Origin: Methylopumilus sp036567085
Lineage (GTDB): Bacteria > Pseudomonadota > Gammaproteobacteria > Burkholderiales > Methylophilaceae
Assembly: GCA_036567085.1 (NCBI GenBank)
Contig: DATCVG010000038.1
Coordinates: 1-12,361, forward strand
Reading direction: 5' to 3'
Length of the DNA: 12,361 nucleotides
Part shown: one piece after another, positions 6,794 through 12,361 of the stretch
Numbering within the stretch: the first letter of the stretch is position 1
Layout of the letters: each line of letters starts with the position of its first letter
The notes under the pieces: model-generated
Told to the model about the DNA's origin: nothing
The model's database searches: none
What the model saw: the letters and a program-made list of their open reading frames with translations, nothing else
Translations under genes and position numbers: made by a program

Positions 6794-6980
6794 TTAAGTG
6801 TTGCCTAGACCAGCATCCTGAACCAAAGGTTCAAGGGGTAAAAGCCTAAGGTGCATTAGGTGCAATCGCCAAGGGTGTCTTAAAAGAGCACCCAATTTAG
6901 ATCGCTCACACCGCAACCTGATGAGCTAAAACCGATGCTATAGACTAGTTCAAGGAATTATTAGCCTAAGCAACACTTAA
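6794..6980 (-). ncRNA. ssrS: 6S RNA
   Basis: About 187 bases folding into a long rod, matching the 184-base E. coli 6S RNA, which binds sigma-70 RNA polymerase and lowers transcription in stationary phase. The ends form a perfect 11-bp closing stem (6970-6980 with 6794-6804). Internal features on the minus strand include CCTTGAACC/GGTTCAGG (about 6815-6837), the 6S-like GGTTGCGGTGTGAGC segment (about 6905-6920) and an apical hairpin GGGTG/CACCC (6889-6893 with 6873-6877). Position directly downstream of zapA on the same strand is the classical 6S location. The internal hairpin near 6815-6837 is self-complementary and so looks alike on either strand; orientation rests on zapA synteny and the asymmetric segments. 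No clear promoter or terminator is visible; it may be processed from the zapA transcript. Ends are estimated from the closing stem. Confidence 0.9.
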
Positions 6981-7028
6981 AAAAACAAACTTGCTCATCA
7001 CAATATTTGTAAAAGAATAGGCAGATCT

Positions 7029-7322
7029 TTAGTTTTGTGCAAGCACTTCATCGATTTGATGTTCGATCGATGAAATTTTATGGCGGAATTGAGATATATC
7101 TACACCGTCAGAAGAATTTTGATTAAGAAGTTCATTGGTAATATTGAGGGCTGCCATGATAATGATACGGTCGATCCCTACAATTGTTCCTTGAGATTGA
7201 ATGAGATCAATTTTTTGATTTAGGTATTGTACTGAATCCATTAAACTTTTTTCTTGGCCTTCTGGACAAGCGATGATGAATTCACGGGCCATGATCGTGA
7301 CTGTCACATTTTTTGAACTCAT
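7029..7322 (-). CDS. zapA: Cell division protein ZapA
   Basis: Cytosolic protein that bundles FtsZ filaments at mid-cell. The 97-residue product begins with the ZapA globular fold (VTVTIMAREFIIACPEGQEKSLMDSVQYLNQKI, 6-38), continues through the helix DRIIIMAALNITNELLNQ (51-68), and ends in a coiled-coil helix (about 74-97) used for dimerisation. The length is close to E. coli ZapA (109). Its ATG overlaps the stop of the upstream ZapB-like gene in ATGA, so the two are translationally coupled. 6S RNA follows after about 48 bases. Confidence 0.95.
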   Translation of the reverse strand: MSSKNVTVTIMAREFIIACPEGQEKSLMDSVQYLNQKIDLIQSQGTIVGIDRIIIMAALNITNELLNQNSSDGVDISQFRHKISSIEHQIDEVLAQN

Positions 7323-7519
7323 CGATTTTCCTCAGGCAGTTGCCTTATCATTTTTTCAAGACGAAGACTTGCTTCTTGCATATTGGATTGAAGTTTTGTG
7401 AGCGTAGCTTCAGAAGAAGCGAGTCTTGTTTCGAGTCCCTTATTTTTTTCTTGCGTAGACTCAATTAAGCTGATGAGCTGCTTAATTTTTTTCTCTAAAG
7501 CGATGAGTTGAGCTTCCAT
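7319..7519 (-). CDS. Short coiled-coil protein, ZapB-like (TIGR02449-type)
   Basis: A 66-residue protein that is almost entirely one coiled coil: leucine and isoleucine heptads run from MEAQLIALEKKIKQLISLIE through LETRLASSEATLTKL to the C-terminus. It resembles the short conserved family found before zapA in many beta- and gammaproteobacteria, sometimes annotated ZapB. A division-ring role is inferred from its place and the ATGA overlap with zapA. ATG 7519 is chosen over the in-frame TTG 7555, which would add 12 poorly conserved-looking residues. The TTG has no Shine-Dalgarno and forms part of the -35 of a good promoter whose predicted start falls at 7519. AAGG before the ATG is too close (one base) to be a normal ribosome binding site. 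Confidence 0.82.
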   Translation of the reverse strand: MEAQLIALEKKIKQLISLIESTQEKNKGLETRLASSEATLTKLQSNMQEASLRLEKMIRQLPEENR

Positions 7520-7525
7520 ACCTTC

Positions 7526-7555
7526 ACTATAGTTTAAAGAATTGAAGTGCGTCAA
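7526..7555 (-). promoter_or_regulatory. Sigma-70 promoter for the zapB-like/zapA/6S unit
   Basis: On the minus strand TTGACG (7555-7550) and TATAGT (7531-7526) are separated by 18 bases; each hexamer has five of six consensus bases. With a six-base discriminator, transcription would begin at 7519, the A of the start codon. It lies 25 bases past the xerC stop, so it separates the division genes from the lpxL-dapF-xerC unit. Confidence 0.6.
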
Positions 7556-7579
7556 TAGTGCTTAAATAAATTAAATAGA

Positions 7580-8473
7580 TCATGATTTCTTTTTGGCTCT
7601 TGGATGCGCTTTATCGTAAATATTAGCAAGATGTTGAAAGTCTAAATGCGTATAAACCTGAGTCGTACTTATATTGGCATGACCTAACATTTCTTGAACG
7701 GCCCTCAAGTCTTGGCTTGATTGTAAAACATGTGAAGCAAAACTGTGCCTTAATAAATGAGGATGTACGGTACTATCAATACCTTGTTTGATAGCCCACA
7801 TCTGAATACGGTATTGAATAGCACGCGCTGACATGCGTTTACCACGCTCAGAAATAAATAGTGCATCAGTAGATTTCTCATCGACCTTAATCGTTGCGCG
7901 TTTTTCAATCCAGGACCGAATAGCATGAATCGCTTTTTGTCCTACCGGCACTATACGCGTTTTATTACCTTTACCTGTGACGGTCATCACACCTTCTTGA
8001 AGATCAAGATCATTAATATTCACGTTCACTACTTCACTTAAACGCAATCCAGATGAATAGAATAATTCTAGGAAAGCTTTATCTCTTAAACCTAATAAAG
8101 TTGAGTCATCAATCGAAATGAGTTTGACCATCTGCTCGATGGATAAAGTTTGTGGCAAGGTCTTGGCAGTTTTAGGCGCATGAACATTTTGAACAGGATT
8201 TTCTTTAAATTGATGGCGTTCAATCAGGTAGTCAAAGAAACCTCGCCATGCAGATAGCATGCGGGCGATAGATTTACCGTGCAGTCCTTGGCTATTAAGT
8301 TTAGCGCTTGCGCGCCTAATATCTTGAATAGTAATCGACTCAAAACGGTCATGCTCGACGAGTATCACAAGTTGAATTAGATCGTGTGTATAACTTTTAA
8401 TAGAATTATGGCTTAGCCCTTTTTCAAAGGTGAGGTAATCAATATAACTTTTTTGGAAGTGATTATGTTCCAT
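7580..8473 (-). CDS. xerC: Site-specific tyrosine recombinase XerC
   Basis: With XerD it resolves chromosome dimers at dif during division. The 297 residues equal the family length (E. coli 298). The N-terminal core-binding domain (about 4-92) is followed by the catalytic domain (about 105-290). All six active-site residues can be placed: R144 in SSGLRLSEV, K168 in VTGKGNKTRI, H239 and R242 in HPHLLRHSFASH, H265 in MLGHANIST and the nucleophile Y274 in TQVYTHLD. It starts 5 bases after the dapF stop, so it is cotranscribed; a dapF-xerC pair is also seen in E. coli. XerD is very similar, but the dapF linkage and the sequence from SHNSIKSY onwards favour XerC. Confidence 0.95.
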   Translation of the reverse strand: MEHNHFQKSYIDYLTFEKGLSHNSIKSYTHDLIQLVILVEHDRFESITIQDIRRASAKLNSQGLHGKSIARMLSAWRGFFDYLIERHQFKENPVQNVHAPKTAKTLPQTLSIEQMVKLISIDDSTLLGLRDKAFLELFYSSGLRLSEVVNVNINDLDLQEGVMTVTGKGNKTRIVPVGQKAIHAIRSWIEKRATIKVDEKSTDALFISERGKRMSARAIQYRIQMWAIKQGIDSTVHPHLLRHSFASHVLQSSQDLRAVQEMLGHANISTTQVYTHLDFQHLANIYDKAHPRAKKKS

Positions 8474-8478
8474 AAGAT

Positions 8479-9324
8479 TTAAGCGATCTCAATATCTCCC
8501 TCGAAGAGGGTGACGGCGGGACCTTTCATCATGACAGGATTTGTATCACCTCTCCAATCAATAGATAATGACCCCCCTGGCATATCAACTTTCACAGGGG
8601 AGGTAAGGAGATGACGCTTAATCCCTGACACAACTGCAGCACACGCCCCAGTACCACAGGCGAGCGTTTCACCCACACCTCTTTCAAAAACACGTAAATG
8701 AATATGATGCGGCGTTACAATTTTCATAAATCCAACATTCACACGATTTGGGAAAAGTGGATGTGATTCCAAATAGGCACCTAATGTTTTAACACGAGCC
8801 TTATCGATGTCCTCAACTGTAATCACTGCGTGGGGATTGCCCATAGATAATACAGCTACATTTATCATTTCTTTTTGATCGGGCAACTCTATAGAAATAG
8901 AGTATTCATTTTTTTCTGTATCTGAAATAAATGGAATTAGTTTAGGATTAAAAATGGGCGTACCCATATTTACTTCAATCATATGTTCATGGTCTTCAGT
9001 CAATGCAATGACGCCAGATTTTGTTTCAACACGAATCAATTCTTTTTCAGTTAAATGTTTATCTTTTACAAATCGATAAAAACAACGCGCACCATTACCG
9101 CATTGTTCTACTTCACTACCATCTTGATTAAAAATTCGATATTTGAAATCAATATCTTTAAGCGTTGAACTCTCAACCACCAGGAGCTGATCAAATCCAA
9201 TACCGAATTGTCGATGAGATAAAGATTGAATGATCCCTTGAGTTAATTGGAAAGGAGACTTTGTATGGTCCAGCACTATAAAGTCATTACCAATCCCATG
9301 CATCTTTGTAAAATGAAGTTTCAT
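8479..9324 (-). CDS. dapF: Diaminopimelate epimerase
   Basis: Converts LL- to meso-diaminopimelate for lysine and peptidoglycan synthesis, without a cofactor. The 281 residues are near the E. coli length (274). It begins with the family start FTKMHGIGNDFIVLD (5-19). The two catalytic cysteines are present: C75 in EQCGNGARC and C223 in TLACGTGACA. MGNPHAV (161-167), PNRVNVGF (192-199) and R-V-F-E-R-G-V-G-E (211-219) are further family blocks. It is the middle gene of a tight minus-strand unit, 14 bases after lpxL and 5 before xerC. The ribosome binding site is weak (AAGAGA about 12 bases upstream). Confidence 0.98.
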   Translation of the reverse strand: MKLHFTKMHGIGNDFIVLDHTKSPFQLTQGIIQSLSHRQFGIGFDQLLVVESSTLKDIDFKYRIFNQDGSEVEQCGNGARCFYRFVKDKHLTEKELIRVETKSGVIALTEDHEHMIEVNMGTPIFNPKLIPFISDTEKNEYSISIELPDQKEMINVAVLSMGNPHAVITVEDIDKARVKTLGAYLESHPLFPNRVNVGFMKIVTPHHIHLRVFERGVGETLACGTGACAAVVSGIKRHLLTSPVKVDMPGGSLSIDWRGDTNPVMMKGPAVTLFEGDIEIA

Positions 9325-9338
9325 AAAATGATTGTCTC

Positions 9339-10178
9339 TTATTTATTTGGTTTTTTAAACCGCTGATAATTCCAAAGATACTGAGTGGGATATTTTCGAA
9401 TGAGTAATTCAAGTTGATCATTAATGCCTTGAGGAGAGTGATCAGACCCTAAGGGCTCAATAAAGATTTCATATCCTTGACCCTTTGAAAGCCTATGACC
9501 AAAACCAATAAGGACAGTGGCTTTTGATGATTCTGCAAGTTTCGAAACAAGTGTCATTGTATAGGCGGGTGTATTAAAAAATTGAGTCCACACACCTTGG
9601 CCCTCACTAGGTACTTGGTCGGGCAATATGCCTATGGCTTCACCTTTTTTTAATGCCTGCATTAATTGCTTTACACCTTGGATATTAGCTTCAGCAAGAT
9701 GAATGTGTGAGTGATGCCTGCCAGATAAAACAATATTAGCTAACCATTTTTGTTTTGGACGTTTAAAAAGAACAGTGATCGGACCAAAGTGTGCATAGTA
9801 CTGAGCGGTAATTTCAAAACAGCCAAGATGAGGTGTTAAAAAAATAATACCTTTTTTCTTTTTGAGCGCAGCTTCAACATATTGCCACCCATAACATTGC
9901 TTGACCCAGCGAAAATTCTTTTGAGGAGCATTAAACCAAATAGCAGGTGCTTCCATTAAGCACTTTCCGATTTCTCGAATTACTAATGACGTGAGTTTTT
10001 TTAAATCATTTCTGTCTAATGTGGCAAAAGCACGTTTTATATTTGCATCGATACGTTCTTTAAATCGACGATCAAATTGATAAGCGATCCGTCCAAATAA
10101 CGCACCCAGTGCATGCAGCATAAAGAGAGGTAATTTAAAGAATATAGCAATGAAAGATAAGAGAAGTCTTGATGGCAT
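9339..10178 (-). CDS. lpxL: Lipid A biosynthesis acyltransferase (LpxL/HtrB family)
   Basis: Inner-membrane-associated enzyme that adds a secondary acyl chain to Kdo-lipid A. The 279-residue product has an N-terminal hydrophobic helix (about 4-30), then the family catalytic HX4E motif HLGCFE (H117, E122), a VLFKRPKQKWL block (136-146), the GEAIGILPDQVPSEGQGVW segment (179-197) and the C-terminal YPTQYLWNYQRFKK. It is a little shorter than E. coli LpxL (306), as is common in betaproteobacteria. Family membership is clear, but which acyl position and chain length it uses cannot be read from sequence; an LpxM-type role remains possible. It heads the lpxL-dapF-xerC unit and is divergent from metK. 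Confidence 0.9.
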   Translation of the reverse strand: MPSRLLLSFIAIFFKLPLFMLHALGALFGRIAYQFDRRFKERIDANIKRAFATLDRNDLKKLTSLVIREIGKCLMEAPAIWFNAPQKNFRWVKQCYGWQYVEAALKKKKGIIFLTPHLGCFEITAQYYAHFGPITVLFKRPKQKWLANIVLSGRHHSHIHLAEANIQGVKQLMQALKKGEAIGILPDQVPSEGQGVWTQFFNTPAYTMTLVSKLAESSKATVLIGFGHRLSKGQGYEIFIEPLGSDHSPQGINDQLELLIRKYPTQYLWNYQRFKKPNK

Positions 10179-10180
10179 AA

Positions 10181-10210
10181 TTGTATTTAATCTTGATATT
10201 TTGCTATTCT
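10181..10210 (+). promoter_or_regulatory. metK promoter
   Basis: TTGTAT (10181-10186), an 18-base spacer and TATTCT (10205-10210) preceded by TG at 10202-10203 make an extended -10 promoter of the same TTGCTAT pattern seen upstream of yggX. The predicted start near 10217 leaves a leader of about 30 bases, too short for a SAM riboswitch. Confidence 0.5.
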
Positions 10211-10245
10211 AAACGCTTTACGTAATTTTAAACTTGGAAAAAACT

Positions 10246-11403
10246 ATGAGTGAGTATTTATTTACCTCAGAATCTGTTTCTGAAGGTCATCCAGATAAAG
10301 TAGCTGATCAGATATCTGATGCGATTCTTGATGCTATTCTCGAACAAGATCCAACAGCACGTGTTGCAGCTGAGACTTTAACAAATACAGGGCTTGTAGT
10401 TTTGGCAGGCGAGATTACGACCACTGCGAATGTCGATTATATTAAAGTAGCGCGCGATACGATTCGCTATATAGGTTATGACAATACAGATTACGGCATT
10501 GACTATAGAGGTTGTGCAGTGCTCGTTGCCTATGACAAGCAGTCACCTGACATTGCGCAAGGTGTGGATGGTGCTTTAGATGATCCTTTAGACCAAGGCG
10601 CTGGCGATCAAGGCCTGATGTTTGGTTATGCTTGTGATGAAACAGCCCAGCTAATGCCTATGCCCATTTGGTTATCCCATCGATTGATGGAAAGACAGTC
10701 CTACTTAAGAAAGGATGGCAGGCTTCCTTGGCTTCGTCCTGATGCTAAAGCACAAGTCACTTTAAAGTATAAAGATCATAAACCACATTCGATTGATACT
10801 GTGGTTCTCTCAACGCAACACGATCCAGAAGTCTCGCTGGAGACCATTCGCGAATCAGTGATTGAAGAAATTATTAAGCCCATTCTGCCTAAAGAACTCA
10901 TGAAAGGCGATATCAAGTATCTTGTAAATCCTACAGGTCGTTTCGTGATTGGCGGACCTCAAGGTGATTGCGGGCTCACCGGACGAAAAATTATTGTAGA
11001 TACGTATGGCGGTTCCGCACCCCATGGTGGTGGTGCTTTTTCAGGCAAAGATCCCAGTAAAGTGGATCGATCAGCAGCCTATGCTGCGCGCTATGTAGCT
11101 AAAAATATTGTGGCTGCAGGATTGGCCTCTCGTTGTTTAGTGCAAATTTCATATGCGATTGGCGTGGCAAGGCCGACTTCAGTGATGCTTGAAACTTATG
11201 GTACAGGCAAGATTTCAGACGATCAATTGACTGCATTGGTGCACGAGCATTTTGATTTAAGGCCTAAAGGTATTGTAAAAATGCTTGATCTATTGCGCCC
11301 TATTTATAAGAAAACCGCGGCTTATGGGCATTTTGGACGCGATGAGCCAGAGTTTTCATGGGAAACAGCAGATAAAGCGCACGCCCTTAAATCCGCAAAT
11401 TAA
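10246..11403 (+). CDS. metK: S-adenosylmethionine synthetase
   Basis: Makes S-adenosylmethionine from methionine and ATP; a cytosolic tetramer in the family. Started at ATG 10246 it has 385 residues, one more than E. coli. Motifs are all intact: SVSEGHPDKVADQ (10-22) with the ATP-binding His15 and Asp17, GAGDQGLMFGYA (118-129), and the glycine-rich loop GGGAFSGKDPSKVDRS (261-276). An in-frame TTG at 10234 would add four residues, but family proteins begin with MSEYLFTSESVSEGHPDK, and TGGAAA just upstream of the ATG can act as the ribosome binding site. The next gene, ahcY, has its own promoter and riboswitch, so the two are linked in pathway but separately controlled. Confidence 0.98.
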   Translation: MSEYLFTSESVSEGHPDKVADQISDAILDAILEQDPTARVAAETLTNTGLVVLAGEITTTANVDYIKVARDTIRYIGYDNTDYGIDYRGCAVLVAYDKQSPDIAQGVDGALDDPLDQGAGDQGLMFGYACDETAQLMPMPIWLSHRLMERQSYLRKDGRLPWLRPDAKAQVTLKYKDHKPHSIDTVVLSTQHDPEVSLETIRESVIEEIIKPILPKELMKGDIKYLVNPTGRFVIGGPQGDCGLTGRKIIVDTYGGSAPHGGGAFSGKDPSKVDRSAAYAARYVAKNIVAAGLASRCLVQISYAIGVARPTSVMLETYGTGKISDDQLTALVHEHFDLRPKGIVKMLDLLRPIYKKTAAYGHFGRDEPEFSWETADKAHALKSAN

Positions 11404-11425
11404 ATATTTGAACTTTAGTAAGTAT

Positions 11426-11454
11426 TTGAGTCCTAGATACTTTTAATCTATAAT
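11426..11454 (+). promoter_or_regulatory. ahcY promoter
   Basis: TTGAGT (11426-11431), a 17-base spacer and perfect TATAAT (11449-11454) give one of the best promoters in the window. The predicted start near 11461 falls two bases before the first helix of the SAH riboswitch. The -35 lies in the loop of a 6-bp inverted repeat (AAGTAT 11420-11425, ATACTT 11437-11442), followed by only two further T residues, which could act weakly as a metK terminator. Confidence 0.75.
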
Positions 11455-11462
11455 GCAACTCT

Positions 11463-11537
11463 TCTGAGGAACGCTGCGAGATTTTTTCATAAAATCCCAG
11501 GCTCAGATTACAAGTTTACTTGTAAACGGCGTTCACC
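11463..11537 (+). promoter_or_regulatory. S-adenosylhomocysteine (SAH) riboswitch aptamer
   Basis: The conserved core GAGGAACGCTGC (11466-11477), CCAGGCTC (11507-11515) and GGCGTTCACC (11528-11537) match the SAH riboswitch class known upstream of ahcY. The helices are readable: P1 TCTGAG (11463-11468) with CTCAGA (11512-11517); a P2 hairpin closed by GATTTT/AAAATC; a second hairpin ACAAG/CTTGT in the linker; and the pseudoknot GAACGC (11469-11474) with GCGTTC (11529-11534), six perfect pairs. In this class, SAH binding turns on the downstream hydrolase gene, which matches the context. Confidence 0.96.
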
Positions 11538-11600
11538 AATTTATAACCGTGCCAGTCACGGGATGTTGGTGGATACCGAAACATCCCAGCTGGTCACTTA
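11531..11600 (+). promoter_or_regulatory. Expression platform of the SAH riboswitch
   Basis: Two structures exclude each other. A long hairpin pairs CCAG/CTGG (11552-11555 with 11590-11593), GGGATGTT/AACATCCC (11560-11567 with 11580-11587) and GGT/ACC inside. Alternatively GTTCACCAA (11531-11539) pairs with TTGGTGGAT (11566-11574), nine pairs including two G-U, which uses both the 3' strand of the aptamer pseudoknot and the hairpin core. No U-tail follows, so translational rather than termination control is suggested. The ahcY ribosome binding site AAGGA is at 11609-11613. Pairings are seen; the switching mechanism is inferred. Confidence 0.55.
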
Positions 11601-11620
11601 GCATTCAAAAGGAATTTAAA

Positions 11621-12361
11621 ATGAATACAGTGACTAACCAAAATTTAAATACACAAGACTATCTCGTTGCCGATATTAATCAGGCTGATTTCGGTCGAAA
11701 AGAAATTGCTATAGCAGAAACTGAGATGCCGGGACTTATGGCCATCCGTGAAGAATATGCAAAAGAAAAACCATTAAAGGGTGCTCGCATCAGTGGATCA
11801 TTGCATATGACAATTCAAACAGCCGTTCTTATCGAAACGCTTAAAGATTTGGGTGCTGAAGTGAGATGGGCATCTTGCAATATCTATTCAACCCAAGACC
11901 ATGCTGCTGCTGCAATTGCTAAGAGCGGCACACCTGTTTTTGCCTTTAAAGGTGAAACACTTGATCAATATTGGGAATATACACACCGTATTTTTGAATG
12001 GAGTGATGGCGGCTTCACCAATATGATTTTAGATGATGGAGGCGATGCAACTTTGCTCCTTCATCTAGGTACGCGTGCAGAAAAAGATGCTTCAGTTATT
12101 TCGAAACCTTCAAGTGAAGAAGAGATATCTCTTTTTAATTCAATTAAACAAAAATTAGCGACAGACCCTCATTGGTATTCTGTGAGACTTAAGCATATTA
12201 AAGGTGTGACCGAAGAAACTACTACAGGTGTTCATCGTTTATATCAAATGCATAAAGAAGGCAAATTAGCTTTCCCTGCTATTAATGTGAATGATTCAGT
12301 GACCAAATCTAAATTTGATAATCTTTATGGTTGCCGTGAATCATTAGTAGATGCTATTAAG
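11621..12361 (+). CDS. ahcY: Adenosylhomocysteinase (3' end outside window)
   Basis: Hydrolyses S-adenosylhomocysteine to adenosine and homocysteine, relieving inhibition of methyltransferases. The first 247 codons are present, in frame to the window end; the family in proteobacteria is about 460-475 residues. The substrate-binding domain shows RISGSLHMTIQTAVL (56-70), SCNIYSTQDHAAAAI (85-99), NMILDDGGDATLLLH (134-148), EETTTGVHRLYQM (198-210) with E199, and VNDSVTKSKFDNLYGCRESL (223-242) with K229 and D233, equivalents of the human active-site E156, K186 and D190. The offset from human numbering reflects the insertion near 150-190 usual in bacterial enzymes. The NAD-binding domain has only begun. 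AAGGA (11609-11613) is well spaced for ATG 11621. Confidence 0.98.
   Translation, partial: MNTVTNQNLNTQDYLVADINQADFGRKEIAIAETEMPGLMAIREEYAKEKPLKGARISGSLHMTIQTAVLIETLKDLGAEVRWASCNIYSTQDHAAAAIAKSGTPVFAFKGETLDQYWEYTHRIFEWSDGGFTNMILDDGGDATLLLHLGTRAEKDASVISKPSSEEEISLFNSIKQKLATDPHWYSVRLKHIKGVTEETTTGVHRLYQMHKEGKLAFPAINVNDSVTKSKFDNLYGCRESLVDAIK

Noticed and set aside
6794..6980. 6S RNA on the plus strand
   Set aside because: The plus strand also shows a TTCAAGG hairpin because that stem is self-complementary, but the order of the other segments and the zapA synteny fit the minus strand.
10234..10245. Upstream TTG start for metK
   Set aside because: The family begins at MSEYLFTSES; the extra four codons include the likely ribosome binding site.
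10179..10245. SAM riboswitch before metK
   Set aside because: The gap is only 67 bases, the predicted leader is about 30 bases, and no SAM riboswitch core is visible.
1..12361. CRISPR arrays, insertion sequences, prophage, toxin-antitoxin or defence genes
   Set aside because: No spaced direct repeats, transposase motifs or terminal repeats were seen; xerC is the chromosomal housekeeping recombinase in its usual dapF context, not an integrase of a mobile element.

Overview
The window is an AT-rich stretch (roughly 40% GC by eye) of bacterial chromosome that looks like a betaproteobacterium, most likely the Methylophilaceae (small-genome methylotrophs such as the Methylopumilus/OM43 type). This is inferred from gene content and order: zapB-like/zapA/6S RNA/EVE-domain gene, lpxL-dapF-xerC opposite metK, metK followed by an SAH riboswitch and ahcY, and a PQQ-associated YVTN beta-propeller protein. 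No sequence search was possible, so the taxonomy is a judgement. There are no insertion sequences, prophage genes, CRISPR arrays, tRNAs or rRNAs. Nearly every gene is housekeeping.

Layout. (1) 1-1336, minus: the first 445 codons of a BtuB-type TonB-dependent receptor, under a complete cobalamin riboswitch at about 1431-1606. (2) 1735-2007, plus: yggX, ending in a perfect bidirectional terminator shared with (3) the minus-strand rpiA-phoU pair (2071-3503). (4) 3587-5098, plus: ilvA (threonine deaminase), divergent from rpiA. (5) 5197-6240, plus: an exported YVTN beta-propeller protein, ending in a second perfect bidirectional terminator. (6) 6284-7519, minus: EVE-domain gene, 6S RNA, zapA and a short ZapB-like coiled-coil gene; the last has a strong promoter placed so that its transcript may be leaderless. 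(7) 7580-10178, minus: lpxL-dapF-xerC, with gaps of 14 and 5 bases. (8) 10246-12361, plus: metK, then a promoter, SAH riboswitch and the first 247 codons of ahcY.

How the genes fit together. MetK makes S-adenosylmethionine and AhcY removes the S-adenosylhomocysteine left after methylation; only ahcY carries the product-sensing riboswitch. The BtuB receptor imports cobalamin and is switched off by it. RpiA serves the pentose-phosphate/ribulose-monophosphate side of carbon metabolism. DapF and LpxL serve the cell envelope, XerC resolves chromosome dimers, and ZapA with the ZapB-like protein act at the division ring.

I found no clearly new biological system. The points that most deserve a second look are regulatory RNA details: a mutually exclusive pairing in the ahcY leader, a second GGGG-loop hairpin just before the btuB ribosome binding site, and the possible leaderless start of the zapB-like gene.
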